Shown one piece after another: positions 17,782-28,413 of a stretch of 64,000 nucleotides of DNA. Source of the DNA: Helicobacter pylori (lineage in GTDB: Bacteria; Campylobacterota; Campylobacteria; Campylobacterales; Helicobacteraceae); the NCBI RefSeq assembly GCF_016748675.1, contig NZ_CP051534.1:992001-1056000 (forward strand), read 5' to 3'. How positions within the stretch are numbered: position 1 is the first letter of the stretch; every line of letters starts with the position of its first letter. Below the pieces are notes generated by a model, which worked only from the letters and a program-made list of their open reading frames with translations, made no database searches and had not been told where the DNA came from. The position numbers and the translations under genes are program-made.

Positions 17782-20700
17782 TTAATTGATTTTAATCTTT
17801 TTAGCGATGAGCATGAACATGGGTGGCAGTAAGAGTAAGGTTAGAGCGCTTGAGGTAACCAAACCTCCAAGCACCACGATCGCTAAAGGTTTTTGGACTT
17901 CGGATCCCACGCTATGAGAAAATAATAAAGGTATCAAACCCAAACCGGCAATGCAAGCGGTCATTAAAACCGGCCTCAAACGCCTTTTAGCGCCCAATAA
18001 AACGCATTCTTCTACGCTTTTTCCCTGTAAGAGAAGCTCTTTAAAATAGCCTATCATCACCACGCCATTTAAAACCGCAATCCCAAAAAGAGCGATAAAG
18101 CCCACGCTCGCTGGCACTGAAATATACTCCCCTACCACAAACAACGCAATAAGGCCTCCGGTAACCGCAAAAGGGATATTCAAAAGAATGAGCAAGGCTA
18201 AAGGAATGCTTTTAAAAGTGAAAAAAAGAATGAAAAAAATCGCTAAGATGCTTAAAGGGATAACGGTGGAGAGCCTTTTATTGGCCCGTTGCTGGTTTTC
18301 AAACTGCCCCCCATAAGTGATATAGTAGCTAGAAGGGAGTTTGACGTTTTGAGCGATCACTTTTTTAGCCTCTTCTACAAAAGAATTTAAATCGCGCCCC
18401 ACCACATTACTGCGAACCACGCTCATGCGCCTTGAATTTTCGCGCACAACAGAAACAGGGCCATCCACTTCTTCAATTTTGGCGATAGAAGTGATAGGCA
18501 CTAAAACGCCATATTTTGAAGTCAAGGCTAAACTTTTGATTTTAGTGATAGAGCTTGCAAAATCGCTCTCTTGGCGGATCATCACTGGGGTTCGTGAAAT
18601 CCCTGTAGGGATCACATCTACAACCAAGCCCTCTAAAGCGGATTTTAAAAACTTGGAAAATTCATCGCTAGTGATCCCCACATCCGCCATCGATTCTTTA
18701 TTGGGCGTTACATACAAATAATTCACGCCCTCATTAAGCGTGGTTAAAACTTCACTAGAGCCTTTAATCCCTTTTAAAGCTTGCGCGATTTGAAAGCTCA
18801 ATTTATTCAATTCGCCAATATCATCTCCAAAAATCTTAACCGCTAAATCCCCCCTAACCCCTGTCAGCATTTCAGAAATCCTCATTTCAATGGGTTGGGT
18901 GAAAGAAAAGTTAATCCCCTTAAAGTCTTTTAAAGAATCCATGATTTTTTCTAACAATTCATCTTTATTTTTCACGCTCCATTCTTTTTTAGGGATGAAA
19001 GAAATAAAAGTATCGGTTTGATTCAACCCCCCTAAATCCAGCCCCAATTCATCGCTCCCTGTGCGCGCGACAATGCTTTTGACTTCCTTGATGTGCTTTT
19101 TAATCGCGCTCTCAATGTTTAACATGAGATCTTTAGATTGATCTAAAGAAATAGAAGGGGTGGTTTCCACGCTCAAAACCACATCGCCCTCATCTAAAGC
19201 GGGCATGAAATTCTTCCCCACAAAAGGGAATAAAGAAAGGCTTGCGATTAAAAAAACAAACGCTCCTAAAATCACTTTTTTAGGGTTATGCACAAAAAAT
19301 TCCAATAAAGGGGCGTAGATTCTGTTTAAAAACCTCGTTAAAAAGGTTTCGCTATGGGGCGTGGCTTTTAACACAAGAGAGCTCACTACAGGAATGATAG
19401 TGATGGATAAAACTAAAGTGCCTAAAAGCGCGTACACTATGCTTTGCGCTAAAGGCCTAAACATCTTGCCCTCTAACCCCTGCAAGGTCAAAATCGGCAC
19501 AAAAAACACAATAATAATCACCACCCCGCTCACCACTGAAACAGCGATTTCTTTACAAGAGCGATAGATCGCATGGAGTTTAGTGGTTTTAGTGTTAGCG
19601 CTCAATTTTTCAAAAGCGTTTTCCACCACCACTACGGCTGAGTCAATGAGCATCCCTATAGCGATAATCAACCCCCCCAAACTCATCAAGTTTAAAGTCA
19701 GATCGCTAAACTTGATAAAAATAAACGCCACGGACAAGCTTAAGGGTAAGATCACCCCCACAGCCACGCTCGCCCTCAAATTCCCTAAAAATAAAAAAAG
19801 CGTGATGATGATTAAAACAACGGCTTCAATGAGGGTTTTAGAAACGGTGGCAATGGCTTTTTGCGTGAATTGTGAGCGATCATAAAAAACATTAATGGAA
19901 ACGCCACTCGGTAAAAAGGGTTTTAATTCCTCTAGTTTTTGATACACTTGAGTGATGATTTCTTTGGTGTTAGCGTCTTTTAAAGAAAGCACCAAGCCCT
20001 CTGTGGTCTCGCCCACGCCATCTTTAGTAACAAACCCCAAACGGGTGCGAGACTGGCTGATGACTTTTGCAAAATCCTTAATGTGCAAATGCCCTAAATT
20101 CGTGGAAACGGTGATTTTGCCAATGTCTTCCAAACTTAAAGAAGCGGTTTGGATTTTGACTAAAAAAGTCTCGCCATCCCTATCCACGCGCCCCGCTCCG
20201 CTGTTTCTTAAATTCACTCTCACAGCCGATTCTAAATCAGAAATACTCACCCCAAGCCTTGCCATGTCGTTAAAATCCGGCACGATCACAAACGCTCTGC
20301 TAAAGCCTCCAATAGAATTGACATCCGCCACACCGCTAATCATTCTTAATTGCGGGCGGATCACAAAGTCTAAAAGCTGTCGTTTTTCTATCTCGGTGAT
20401 ATTGCCATCAATGGTGAACATAAAAATGTCTGATAGTGGCGTAACAATGGGTGCCATGCCCCCTTCAACCCCCACGGGCAAATCTTTCATCACGCTGCTC
20501 AAGCGCTCATTGACAATATTTCTCGCTAAATAAATATCTACACTGTCATCAAAATCTATCGTAATATCTGAAATAGAATATTTTGAAACACTTCTTAAAG
20601 ATTTTTGCCCCTTTAAGCCTAAAAGCTCCAATTCTAAAGGGCGCACGATGTTGTTTTCCATTTCTTCAGGGCTAGAGCCAGGGAGTTTTAAAATGATTTT

Positions 20701-20844
20701 GACTTGAGTGGGCGAAATATCCGGGAAAGCGTCCACTGGAGTGTTGATAAAACTATAAGTCCCAAAAAATAAAATAAGAATCGCGCCAACAATCACGATC
20801 ACTCTTTGGCGTAAGGAAAATTCAATGATAGAAGCGAGCATCAT
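17782..20844 (-). CDS. cznA: Cadmium-zinc-nickel RND efflux pump, inner membrane subunit CznA
   Basis: Proton-driven RND transporter of the heavy-metal (CzcA/CusA) class, 1020 residues. It shows the expected plan: one N-terminal span, a large periplasmic domain, a block of spans in mid-protein, a second periplasmic domain and a final span block. Heavy-metal RND features include GSSPEEMENNIVRPLE and a charged span with a conserved Asp/Glu region (GGLIIAIGMLIDSAVVVVENAFEKL). CznABC is known in H. pylori to give Cd, Zn and Ni resistance and to affect urease and gastric colonisation. The ATG overlaps the cznB stop by 4 bases. Confidence 0.95.
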   Translation of the reverse strand: MMLASIIEFSLRQRVIVIVGAILILFFGTYSFINTPVDAFPDISPTQVKIILKLPGSSPEEMENNIVRPLELELLGLKGQKSLRSVSKYSISDITIDFDDSVDIYLARNIVNERLSSVMKDLPVGVEGGMAPIVTPLSDIFMFTIDGNITEIEKRQLLDFVIRPQLRMISGVADVNSIGGFSRAFVIVPDFNDMARLGVSISDLESAVRVNLRNSGAGRVDRDGETFLVKIQTASLSLEDIGKITVSTNLGHLHIKDFAKVISQSRTRLGFVTKDGVGETTEGLVLSLKDANTKEIITQVYQKLEELKPFLPSGVSINVFYDRSQFTQKAIATVSKTLIEAVVLIIITLFLFLGNLRASVAVGVILPLSLSVAFIFIKFSDLTLNLMSLGGLIIAIGMLIDSAVVVVENAFEKLSANTKTTKLHAIYRSCKEIAVSVVSGVVIIIVFFVPILTLQGLEGKMFRPLAQSIVYALLGTLVLSITIIPVVSSLVLKATPHSETFLTRFLNRIYAPLLEFFVHNPKKVILGAFVFLIASLSLFPFVGKNFMPALDEGDVVLSVETTPSISLDQSKDLMLNIESAIKKHIKEVKSIVARTGSDELGLDLGGLNQTDTFISFIPKKEWSVKNKDELLEKIMDSLKDFKGINFSFTQPIEMRISEMLTGVRGDLAVKIFGDDIGELNKLSFQIAQALKGIKGSSEVLTTLNEGVNYLYVTPNKESMADVGITSDEFSKFLKSALEGLVVDVIPTGISRTPVMIRQESDFASSITKIKSLALTSKYGVLVPITSIAKIEEVDGPVSVVRENSRRMSVVRSNVVGRDLNSFVEEAKKVIAQNVKLPSSYYITYGGQFENQQRANKRLSTVIPLSILAIFFILFFTFKSIPLALLILLNIPFAVTGGLIALFVVGEYISVPASVGFIALFGIAVLNGVVMIGYFKELLLQGKSVEECVLLGAKRRLRPVLMTACIAGLGLIPLLFSHSVGSEVQKPLAIVVLGGLVTSSALTLLLLPPMFMLIAKKIKIN

Positions 20845-21920
20845 TCCTCCCCTAAATTGTTGATCATGCCTTTTAACCCTATCAATGACCCCACTGCCAC
20901 GCTGTCATTAGGGTGTAAATTTTGAGCGCTCACGATAAAAATCTTGCTGCGCTCTTCTAAAACTTGAACCACCACAGGCTTAAAACCTTTAGGCGTCCTC
21001 ACAAACACCAGGTAATCCTTTCCGTTTCTAATCAAAGCGTTTGAAGGGATCAAAACCGAGCCTTTAGGCTGTGAGCCTTGAATATACATTTCTACCATTT
21101 CCCCCACATGGTAATTGCCCTCATCTAATAAAGCGGTGGCTAAAATCGTGTTAGAGCCTTTGTCTAACACCACCGAAACGCTTTGAATCTTTCCAATTTT
21201 TTCCCCCTCTTCATTATAGACCGGCGAATCTCTTTTAATGGATTTAGAAACGCCTACAGGCAATTTAATTTGAGCGATCAAATCATCGCTTTTTGAAATA
21301 CGCACATAACTAGTGAAAGCTAAAATCTTCTCGCCCACATTTTTAGGCGCTAACGCTAAAAGACCGCTATCGCTAGCCACAATCCTAAAACCATACTGCC
21401 CTTTAGGGTTTTTAGGATCCACGCCAAAGCTTTTAAACGCGCTCTCTAATTGTTCCACCTTTAAGCCCATTTCCTGGCTGGCTAAAAAGCTAGTTTGGTA
21501 CTCCCTTTTAGGGATCACCCCGGCCCTATAAAGCTCTAAATCTTTTTTAGTGATATCTTTAGCAATTTTTAATTTATTTTGGTTGTTTTGCAATTCAAAA
21601 TACAAATTGCTCAAATCAATAGAGCTCACTTCACCGATCGCATCTCCAGCTTTCACCTGCTCGCCCTCTCTTTTATAAACAGCGACCACAGACGCATCAA
21701 AGCTCAAGCTCTGCACCACAGAGCTTTTACTATCAAAATCAATATAAGCGTTAAAAGGAAGCCCTTTACTGAAAATTTCTTTATCTAATTTAACAACCTT
21801 TAACCCCATGGGTTGCAAGTTTTTTTCTTCTAAAACAATTTCTGGATACTCTTTGGCTTTTAAAGAAACACCCATTGAAAAAACGCCCATTAACATCAGC
21901 CACCATAACGCCCGCTTCAA
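20841..21920 (-). CDS. cznB: Efflux periplasmic adaptor CznB
   Basis: Membrane fusion protein linking CznA to CznC across the periplasm. A signal sequence (WWLMLMGVFSMGVSLKAKE) is followed by a beta-barrel/lipoyl segment (VVAVYKREGEQVKAGDAIGEV), a helical hairpin and a C-terminal barrel ending in GLKGMINNLGEE. At 359 residues it has the usual length. Start and stop each overlap the neighbouring genes by ATGA, which indicates translational coupling in the order cznC-cznB-cznA. Confidence 0.94.
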   Translation of the reverse strand: MKRALWWLMLMGVFSMGVSLKAKEYPEIVLEEKNLQPMGLKVVKLDKEIFSKGLPFNAYIDFDSKSSVVQSLSFDASVVAVYKREGEQVKAGDAIGEVSSIDLSNLYFELQNNQNKLKIAKDITKKDLELYRAGVIPKREYQTSFLASQEMGLKVEQLESAFKSFGVDPKNPKGQYGFRIVASDSGLLALAPKNVGEKILAFTSYVRISKSDDLIAQIKLPVGVSKSIKRDSPVYNEEGEKIGKIQSVSVVLDKGSNTILATALLDEGNYHVGEMVEMYIQGSQPKGSVLIPSNALIRNGKDYLVFVRTPKGFKPVVVQVLEERSKIFIVSAQNLHPNDSVAVGSLIGLKGMINNLGEE

Positions 21921-23233
21921 TGCAATTCTCCTAATCTGGTCAAACTCTCCCCTAAAGTCTCTTCTAAAAGCGCGCTAATATCAATGTATTCAATCTTGGC
22001 TTCCGCTAGAGTGATGAGAGCGTCCATGTAAGAATTTTGATAAATCAAGTATTCAAAAAGCCCGATTTTTTGGGCCTCATAAGCGATGCGCCCCATTTCC
22101 ATCAAACGCTTCTTATTGGCAATGGCTTCTTTTTGGGTTTCAATGTATGCTTCTTTGTTTTTGAGCTGGTTTAAGTAGGAGTTGGCGTTGATTCGTATGT
22201 TTCGTTTCATCACTTCATTTTGCGCGAGCGTCCCGCTTTGCAAATCCAAGAATTTACGCTTTTGATAGATATTTTTAGGCGTTACCGGTAAAGGGATATG
22301 CACTTCTATAGAAAGGTTAGTGGAAGAGTTATAGCTTTCAGAGCCAATCCCAAATTCAAATGCATTAAACACGTCTCTATTAGCTAGTTTCGCATTCACT
22401 TGATAATCTTTAGCCGTCAAATCCAAAATATCCACATACAACGAGCGATCCAATTTGAACTTTAAAGCTTCAGGTTCTAAGCGCACGTATTCAAAATCCA
22501 AACCAATCACCTTGACATCATGCAAATGGTCTAAATAAGTGTCAAAATGCGCCCCCTCTTTGACCGGCTCCACAATCGCGAGCATCGTGTCTAGCATTTT
22601 TTCTAAATCTATGAGTTTGGTTTCCACATTGGTTTTAGCGAGTTTGGATTCCAAATAAGAATTATTGAAGTTGATATAATCTTTTTCGCTCATGCTGCCG
22701 GCTTTGACTTTTTCTTTAGCGATTTTGAGCTGCGAATAAAAGTTCGCTTCTCGTTGCACATACACCTGATACTTTTCCTTAGTCATCACATAAGTCAAAT
22801 ACAAGCGTTTAGCGCCAATAAAAGCGAGATTTTTATTTAATTGATAGCTTTTATCGTATTGAATGGTTTTAATAGAAAGGCTTTTAGATAAAAGCGAGCT
22901 CACCCATGGGAGCTTGGGCCTTACCATTAAAAGGGTTCTGGGCTGCGCTTCTACAATGCCTTGGAAGTTTTTCACCATAGAAGTTTCATTATAAATATAG
23001 GGGAAATCCCAAGCGTTTACGGAGCGTTGCTCATTCAAACGGCTTTTAAAATCGGCTTTTTTGCCGATCAACTCCATTGAATTAATTTCTACTTCTTTAA
23101 AAAACTCTTGTAGGGTAAAGATTTTCGCGCTAAGCATGCCCGCACTAAACATGCTCATTAAAAAAGTTACCCCCAAAAAACGCTGGACTTTGCGTTTGAC
23201 AGCATTAAATCGCAATTTCTTTAATATCCCCAA
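21917..23233 (-). CDS. cznC: Outer-membrane efflux protein CznC
   Basis: TolC-family outer membrane factor that forms the exit duct of the Cznabc pump. Residues after the signal region form long paired helices with heptad Leu and Ala/Lys patterns typical of TolC barrels. The listed start is TTG at 23233, overlapping the glyS stop by 29 bases. A later ATG around residue 26 just before [11 protein letters not shown] would also give an export signal, so the start is uncertain. The overlap with glyS suggests cznCBA is read through from glyS or has a promoter inside it. Confidence 0.9.
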   Translation of the reverse strand: MGILKKLRFNAVKRKVQRFLGVTFLMSMFSAGMLSAKIFTLQEFFKEVEINSMELIGKKADFKSRLNEQRSVNAWDFPYIYNETSMVKNFQGIVEAQPRTLLMVRPKLPWVSSLLSKSLSIKTIQYDKSYQLNKNLAFIGAKRLYLTYVMTKEKYQVYVQREANFYSQLKIAKEKVKAGSMSEKDYINFNNSYLESKLAKTNVETKLIDLEKMLDTMLAIVEPVKEGAHFDTYLDHLHDVKVIGLDFEYVRLEPEALKFKLDRSLYVDILDLTAKDYQVNAKLANRDVFNAFEFGIGSESYNSSTNLSIEVHIPLPVTPKNIYQKRKFLDLQSGTLAQNEVMKRNIRINANSYLNQLKNKEAYIETQKEAIANKKRLMEMGRIAYEAQKIGLFEYLIYQNSYMDALITLAEAKIEYIDISALLEETLGESLTRLGELH

Positions 23234-25310
23234 TTTCTAAGAAACTTTGATACACGCCCCACAAGAAATTTTTACGATTTTTTTGGATTTCTATATCTTT
23301 ATCCATGACTAGCACGCTTTTAAAATATTCTTCTAAAGGCGCATGCAAACTGAAATAAGCCTCTATTTTGCTATCCAAACTCTCAAAAGCGCTCGTTTTG
23401 ATCGCATTGAACGCTTCAAAAAGGGCATGCTCTTGTAATTCTTTGAAAAGACTCGTAGAAAACCCGCTTGATTCGTTAGGGTTTCTGTCTTTATTGATAT
23501 TGGCTAGGCGTTTGAAAGCGCTAAAAAGCAACTCTTTTTTTTGAGTGTTCTTAGGATCGTCTAAAAAGCGTTTTAAGGCTTTGACTTTTTGAATGATTTT
23601 AACAATGTCTCGCTCGTTGGTGTTTAACACGCTCCTTATAATAGAGGGGTTACAATCTATTAAATTATGAAAGCGCTCCAGTAAAAACTTCTCTAAAATC
23701 TCTAAATCAAAGCTTTGATAAACGCCCACTTTTTCAAAGAGATTTTTTAAATCCGCTTTCAAGTCAAATTCTAACCCGTAATGCGCGATGATTTTCAATA
23801 GCCCAAAACTCAAGCGCCTTAAAGCAAAAGGATCTTTAGATCCGCTAGGGATTTTACCCACACTAAAAAGAGAAAACAGGCTGTCTAATTTCAAGCTCAA
23901 AGCCACGATTGAACTAAAAACGCTAGAGGGCAAGGGAGCGTTTTCGCTTGCGGGCAAATACTGCTCTTTCACACTCAAGGCGACTAACTCGTTTTCATTT
24001 TGTTTCAAAGCGTAGTAATAGCCCATGATCCCTTGAAGCTCGCTAAATTCATACACCACTTCACTGAGTAAATCCGCCTTAGCGATTTGAACGGCTCTTT
24101 TAACCAATTCAAGGGCTTTTTCTAAAGGCATGTTTAAAGATGGAGCGTATTTTTGCGTCAAATATTGAGCGATGATTGATTCGCGCTCCATTTTATCTTT
24201 TAAAGTCCCTAAACCTTGCACAAAAACCACGCTCTCTAAAAGGGCGTTATCTAAAGGCTTTTTGAGATCGTTTTCATAAAAGAAAACCGCATCGCTCAAG
24301 CGGGCTTTTAAAACCTTTTGATTGCCTAAAATGATTTTTTGCTTGTCTTTATTGATAGCGTTGCTCACCACAACAAAGCCGTTGTGTAATGTTGGGCTTT
24401 CTTCTTGGCTTTTTTGACTAAAAGCCGCAAAATAGCGCTGGTTTTCTTTCATGGAAGTGATAATGATTTCACTGGGTAATTTTAAAAACGCCTTGTCAAA
24501 CTCCCCTAAAAGCGCGCTGGGGTATTCTGTGATCGCCACAACCTCATCTAATAGATCCCTATCTATTTCTACGCTAATGTGATGCTTTGTTTCTAATTCT
24601 TTAATTTCTTGTAAGATTTTCGCTTCGCGCTTTTTAGGGTCTAAAATGACATGGTTTTTTTCTAAAACTTCAAAATACGCTTTAGGGCTATCCACTTCAA
24701 TAAAATCAAAACCCTCTTGTCGGTGCACTTTCGTGGCTTGTTTGGTTTTAAAACCATACTCTTTGACTTCAATATCGTTAAAATTTTCCCCATTAAACAA
24801 CACGCAAATATTATGAATGGGTCTGATAAAGCTTTTTTCCACATTGCCCCAACGCATAGACTTCCCGAAATTCAAACCCTCTAAAAACTCTAACACAATG
24901 GGCATGATTAAATCTTTTGTAGGCTCTTTTTCATGGATTTTAGCATGATAAAGCACCTCTTTATTGTTTTTAAACGCTGTTTGGAAATGCTTGGGATCCT
25001 TTAGTCCTAATTTTTGATAAAACCCTAAACCTAGAGCGTTCAACCCTTGCGTTTTATCTTGATGATTGCATGCGATTTTAATGGGAGGCCCAAAAAATTC
25101 CTCTTTAGTTTCTTGGGTTAAAAGAGGAAAGTCTTTGATAAACAAACACAAGCGCCTGGGGGTGTAAAAAACCTCTATATTTCCCACTTCTAAAGCGCGT
25201 TTTTGAAAAAGAGCGTGGAGTTTTTTAGGCATTTCTTTATATTCATTCAATAACGCTTGCGCGGGCAATTCTTCAACTAAAATCTCTACTAACAATTCAT
25301 CTGAATGCAA
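23205..25310 (-). CDS. glyS: Glycyl-tRNA synthetase beta subunit
   Basis: Beta subunit of tetrameric glycyl-tRNA synthetase, needed for tRNA recognition. At 701 residues it is full length. The N-terminal part ([15 protein letters not shown]), [21 protein letters not shown] and [15 protein letters not shown] are characteristic. The C-terminal helical region corresponds to the anticodon-binding part. Its stop is inside the start of cznC. It is separate from glyQ, about 13 kb away. Confidence 0.96.
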   Translation of the reverse strand: MHSDELLVEILVEELPAQALLNEYKEMPKKLHALFQKRALEVGNIEVFYTPRRLCLFIKDFPLLTQETKEEFFGPPIKIACNHQDKTQGLNALGLGFYQKLGLKDPKHFQTAFKNNKEVLYHAKIHEKEPTKDLIMPIVLEFLEGLNFGKSMRWGNVEKSFIRPIHNICVLFNGENFNDIEVKEYGFKTKQATKVHRQEGFDFIEVDSPKAYFEVLEKNHVILDPKKREAKILQEIKELETKHHISVEIDRDLLDEVVAITEYPSALLGEFDKAFLKLPSEIIITSMKENQRYFAAFSQKSQEESPTLHNGFVVVSNAINKDKQKIILGNQKVLKARLSDAVFFYENDLKKPLDNALLESVVFVQGLGTLKDKMERESIIAQYLTQKYAPSLNMPLEKALELVKRAVQIAKADLLSEVVYEFSELQGIMGYYYALKQNENELVALSVKEQYLPASENAPLPSSVFSSIVALSLKLDSLFSLFSVGKIPSGSKDPFALRRLSFGLLKIIAHYGLEFDLKADLKNLFEKVGVYQSFDLEILEKFLLERFHNLIDCNPSIIRSVLNTNERDIVKIIQKVKALKRFLDDPKNTQKKELLFSAFKRLANINKDRNPNESSGFSTSLFKELQEHALFEAFNAIKTSAFESLDSKIEAYFSLHAPLEEYFKSVLVMDKDIEIQKNRKNFLWGVYQSFLEIGDIKEIAI

Positions 25311-25422
25311 AATCTCAATTCTCCCTAAAAAACAAAATCACTTTTAAGACTAAATCATGTTAGAATTATACTTGAATTTATTTTTAGTTTAGTTTATTTT
25401 TTAAATACAAAAGGTAGGCGTT

Positions 25423-26499
25423 TTGAAACATTTGACCCCACTCACTCACACCCTTTTTAAAGCCTTATGGCTAGGTGTAGCCTTAAGCGCATCTTTAAGC
25501 TTAGTTGCAGCAGAAAGCCCCACTAAAACAGAGCCTAAGCCCACTAAGGGGGTTAAAAACAAACCCAAATCGCCCGTTACTAAAGTCATGATGACCAATT
25601 GCGACAACCTTAAAGATTTTAACGCTAAGCAAAAAGAAGTCTTAAAAGCCGCTTATCAATTCGGCTCTAAAGAAAATTTAGGCTATGAAATGGCAGGCAT
25701 TGCATGGAAAGAATCATGCGCAGGGGTTTATAAAATCAATTTTTCGGATCCGAGCGCGGGCGTGTATCATTCTTATATCCCTAGCGTTCTAAAAAGCTAT
25801 GGGCATAATGATAGCCCCTTTTTGCGTAATGCGATGGGGGAATTGCTCATTAAAGACGATGCGTTTGCTTCTGAAGTGGCTTTAAAAGAGTTGCTCTATT
25901 GGAAAACACGCTACCATGACAATTTAAAAGACATGATTAAATCTTATAACAAGGGCAGTCGTTGGGAAAAAAACGAAAAATCTAACGCTGATGCTGAAAA
26001 ATATTACGAAGAGATACAAGACAGGATTAGGCGTTTGAAAGAATCTAAAATCTTTGATTCGCAGTCTAGTAATGACCAAGAATTGCAAAAAAGCGCTAAT
26101 AGCAACCTAGATTTAGACCCTATCGGCAACGCCATGCCCCAAACTTTAGCCGCCCAAAAATCTCAAATAGAAAAATCTCAAATAGAGGAAACCCAAGCAG
26201 AAAAACCCCGAGAAATGAAAGAGACAACTAGCGAGCAAACAGCCAACAAGCCAGAAAAAGCAAAAGATAAACCCATGTATTTGGCTCAAATCAACAGCAC
26301 TGATTTCACAACCGTTAAAAAAAGTCATCAAAAACCGGCTAAAGCGAGTCCAAAACGCTTCTCTAAAAATAACATTAAAAATAATGTAAAAAGCAACACC
26401 AAAACCGCTTCCAAAAAACAAGAAGTGTGCAAAAATTGCTCTCCAGGGCAAAGGAATGCGATTTTAGCTAACCACATCACTCTCATGCAAGAGCTTTAA
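25423..26499 (+). CDS. Secreted protein with a lysozyme-like-fold candidate domain
   Basis: A 358-residue exported protein. The signal peptide has a hydrophobic core (LGVALSASLSLVAAES). The middle region (residues 65-190) contains AYQFGSKENLGYEMAGIAWKES, then DMIKSYNKGSRWEKN; the buried Glu in WKES and a SYNKG motif recall the catalytic Glu and AYN-type motif of SLT/lysozyme-like transglycosylases. That match is suggestive only. The C-terminal 130 residues are Lys/Gln/Thr-rich and low-complexity, with two Cys near the end (CKNCSPGQ). Start is TTG at 25423 after AAAGGTAGG. It is 12 bases before gpmI and may be cotranscribed with it. Confidence 0.75.
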   Translation: MKHLTPLTHTLFKALWLGVALSASLSLVAAESPTKTEPKPTKGVKNKPKSPVTKVMMTNCDNLKDFNAKQKEVLKAAYQFGSKENLGYEMAGIAWKESCAGVYKINFSDPSAGVYHSYIPSVLKSYGHNDSPFLRNAMGELLIKDDAFASEVALKELLYWKTRYHDNLKDMIKSYNKGSRWEKNEKSNADAEKYYEEIQDRIRRLKESKIFDSQSSNDQELQKSANSNLDLDPIGNAMPQTLAAQKSQIEKSQIEETQAEKPREMKETTSEQTANKPEKAKDKPMYLAQINSTDFTTVKKSHQKPAKASPKRFSKNNIKNNVKSNTKTASKKQEVCKNCSPGQRNAILANHITLMQEL

Positions 26500-26511
26500 A
26501 AAGTCCTAAAA

Positions 26512-27987
26512 ATGGTGCAAAAAACTCTTTTGATTATCACTGATGGCATTGGGTATCGTAAAGATAGCGATCATAACGCTTTCTTCCATGCCAAAAAACC
26601 CACTTATGATTTGATGTTTAAAACCTTGCCTTATAGCCTGATTGATACGCATGGCTTGAGCGTGGGTTTACCTGAAGGGCAAATGGGAAATTCTGAAGTG
26701 GGGCATATGTGTATTGGGGCTGGTAGGGTACTTTATCAGGATTTAGTCAAAATTTCTTTAAACCTTCAAAACGATGACCTAAAAAACAACCCCGCTTTTT
26801 TAAACACGATCCAAAAAAGCCCTGTGGTGCATCTTATGGGTTTGATGAGCGATGGGGGCGTGCATTCACACATTGAGCATTTTATCGCTCTGGCTTTAGA
26901 GTGTGAAAAATCCCATAAAAAAGTCTTTCTGCATTTAATCACCGATGGGCGCGATGTCGCTCCTAAAAGCGCTTTAACTTATTTAGAAACCATGCAAAAT
27001 ATCTGCAATGAAAACATTCAAATCGCTACCATAGGCGGTCGTTTTTATGCGATGGATAGGGATAATCGCTTTGAAAGGATTGAACTTGCGTATCATAGCT
27101 TAATGGGGCTTAATCACACGCCTTTAAGCCCTAGCGAGTATATCCAAAGCCAATACGATAAAAATATCACTGATGAATTTATCATGCCCGCTTGTTTTAA
27201 AAATTATTGCGGCATGCAAGATGATGAAAGCTTCATTTTTATCAATTTCAGGAATGATAGGGCTAGAGAAATCGTGAGCGCTTTAGGCCAAAAGGAATTT
27301 AGCGGCTTTAAACGCCAAGCTTTTAAAAAACTCCATATCGCTACCATGACGCCTTATGATAACACTTTCCCCTACCCTGTTTTATTCCCCAAAGAAAGCG
27401 TTCAAAACACGCTCGCTGAAGTGGTGTCTCAACACAATCTGACCCAAAGCCATATCGCTGAAACTGAAAAATACGCGCATGTAACCTTTTTCATCAACGG
27501 CGGAGTGGAGACGCCTTTTAAAAATGAAAACCGAGTGCTTATCCAAAGCCCTAAAGTTACCACTTATGATTTAAAGCCTGAAATGAGCGCTAAAGAAGTA
27601 ACCCTTGCGGTGTTAGAGCAAATGAAACTAGGCACGGATTTGATCATTGTGAATTTTGCCAATGGCGACATGGTGGGGCATACGGGGAATTTTGAAGCGA
27701 GCATCAAAGCGGTAGAAGCAGTGGATGCATGCTTAGGGGAAATCCTTTCACTAGCTAAAGAATTGGATTACGCCATGCTTTTAACAAGCGATCATGGGAA
27801 TTGCGAACGCATGAAAGATGAAAACCAAAACCCCTTAACCAACCACACCGCTGGGAGCGTGTATTGCTTTGTTTTAGGGAATGGGGTCAAATCCATTAAA
27901 AACGGAGCCTTAAACAATATCGCTAGTAGCGTGTTAAAGCTCATGGGCCTTAAAGCCCCAGCAACGATGGACGAACCCTTATTTTAA
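26512..27987 (+). CDS. gpmI: Cofactor-independent phosphoglycerate mutase
   Basis: Interconverts 3- and 2-phosphoglycerate, with manganese-dependent transient phosphorylation of a serine. The catalytic Ser is residue 61 in [17 protein letters not shown]. Metal ligand motifs are [15 protein letters not shown] at the N-terminus and the C-terminal [10 protein letters not shown]. The central DGRDVAPKS and HTGNFEA blocks are also typical. At 491 residues it is full length. The glycolytic/gluconeogenic enzyme is cytoplasmic. Confidence 0.97.
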   Translation: MVQKTLLIITDGIGYRKDSDHNAFFHAKKPTYDLMFKTLPYSLIDTHGLSVGLPEGQMGNSEVGHMCIGAGRVLYQDLVKISLNLQNDDLKNNPAFLNTIQKSPVVHLMGLMSDGGVHSHIEHFIALALECEKSHKKVFLHLITDGRDVAPKSALTYLETMQNICNENIQIATIGGRFYAMDRDNRFERIELAYHSLMGLNHTPLSPSEYIQSQYDKNITDEFIMPACFKNYCGMQDDESFIFINFRNDRAREIVSALGQKEFSGFKRQAFKKLHIATMTPYDNTFPYPVLFPKESVQNTLAEVVSQHNLTQSHIAETEKYAHVTFFINGGVETPFKNENRVLIQSPKVTTYDLKPEMSAKEVTLAVLEQMKLGTDLIIVNFANGDMVGHTGNFEASIKAVEAVDACLGEILSLAKELDYAMLLTSDHGNCERMKDENQNPLTNHTAGSVYCFVLGNGVKSIKNGALNNIASSVLKLMGLKAPATMDEPLF

Positions 27988-28001
27988 ACTAAAGGAAAAG
28001 A

Positions 28002-28283
28002 ATGCAAATTGATGACGCATTATTGCAACGCTTGGAAAAATTGAGCATGTTAGAGATTAAAGACGAGCATAAAGAGAGCGTTAAAGGCCATTTAGCGGAG
28101 GTTTTAGGCTTTGTGGAAAACATCTTCGCTTTAGAAACTCATGATCTAAAAACGGATACAGAGCTATGCACCCCTTTAAGAGAAGACGAGCCCAAAAGCC
28201 AACCCCACATCGCCAAAGAGATTTTAAGCCAAAACAAACACAGCCAGGATCATTATTTCATTGTGCCTAAAATCATTGAATAG
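28002..28283 (+). CDS. gatC: Glu/Asp-tRNA amidotransferase subunit C
   Basis: Small 93-residue stabilising subunit of the GatCAB complex that converts misacylated Glu-tRNA(Gln) and Asp-tRNA(Asn) to the correct amide forms. H. pylori lacks GlnRS and AsnRS, so this pathway is essential. The [16 protein letters not shown]-terminus and the C-terminal L(R/K)EDEP motif fit the family. It lies 14 bases after gpmI with AAAGGAA before its ATG, in the same transcript. Confidence 0.9.
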   Translation: MQIDDALLQRLEKLSMLEIKDEHKESVKGHLAEVLGFVENIFALETHDLKTDTELCTPLREDEPKSQPHIAKEILSQNKHSQDHYFIVPKIIE

Positions 28284-28390
28284 GTTTTATTGAATAGGTT
28301 TTATATCAGGTTAAAAGCTTGATTTTTAAAATCAAAGAGAAAAAGAGATTATCGCTTGACTAAAATTAAGCTTTTCACTATTTTATTTTT

Positions 28391-28413
28391 AAAAGGGCTT
28401 TCAGCCTTTTTTT
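28391..28413. terminator. Bidirectional terminator between gatC and bioA
   Basis: AAAAGGGCT - TTC - AGCCTTTTT forms a hairpin with a GC-rich top and flanking A and T runs, so it can work on either strand. It overlaps the last codons of bioA on the minus strand. The nearby sequence also has a tandem TTGAATAGGTTTTAT-type repeat after gatC. Confidence 0.6.

Noticed and set aside
24662-24844. 60-codon frame inside glyS
   Set aside because: Out-of-frame shadow of glyS.
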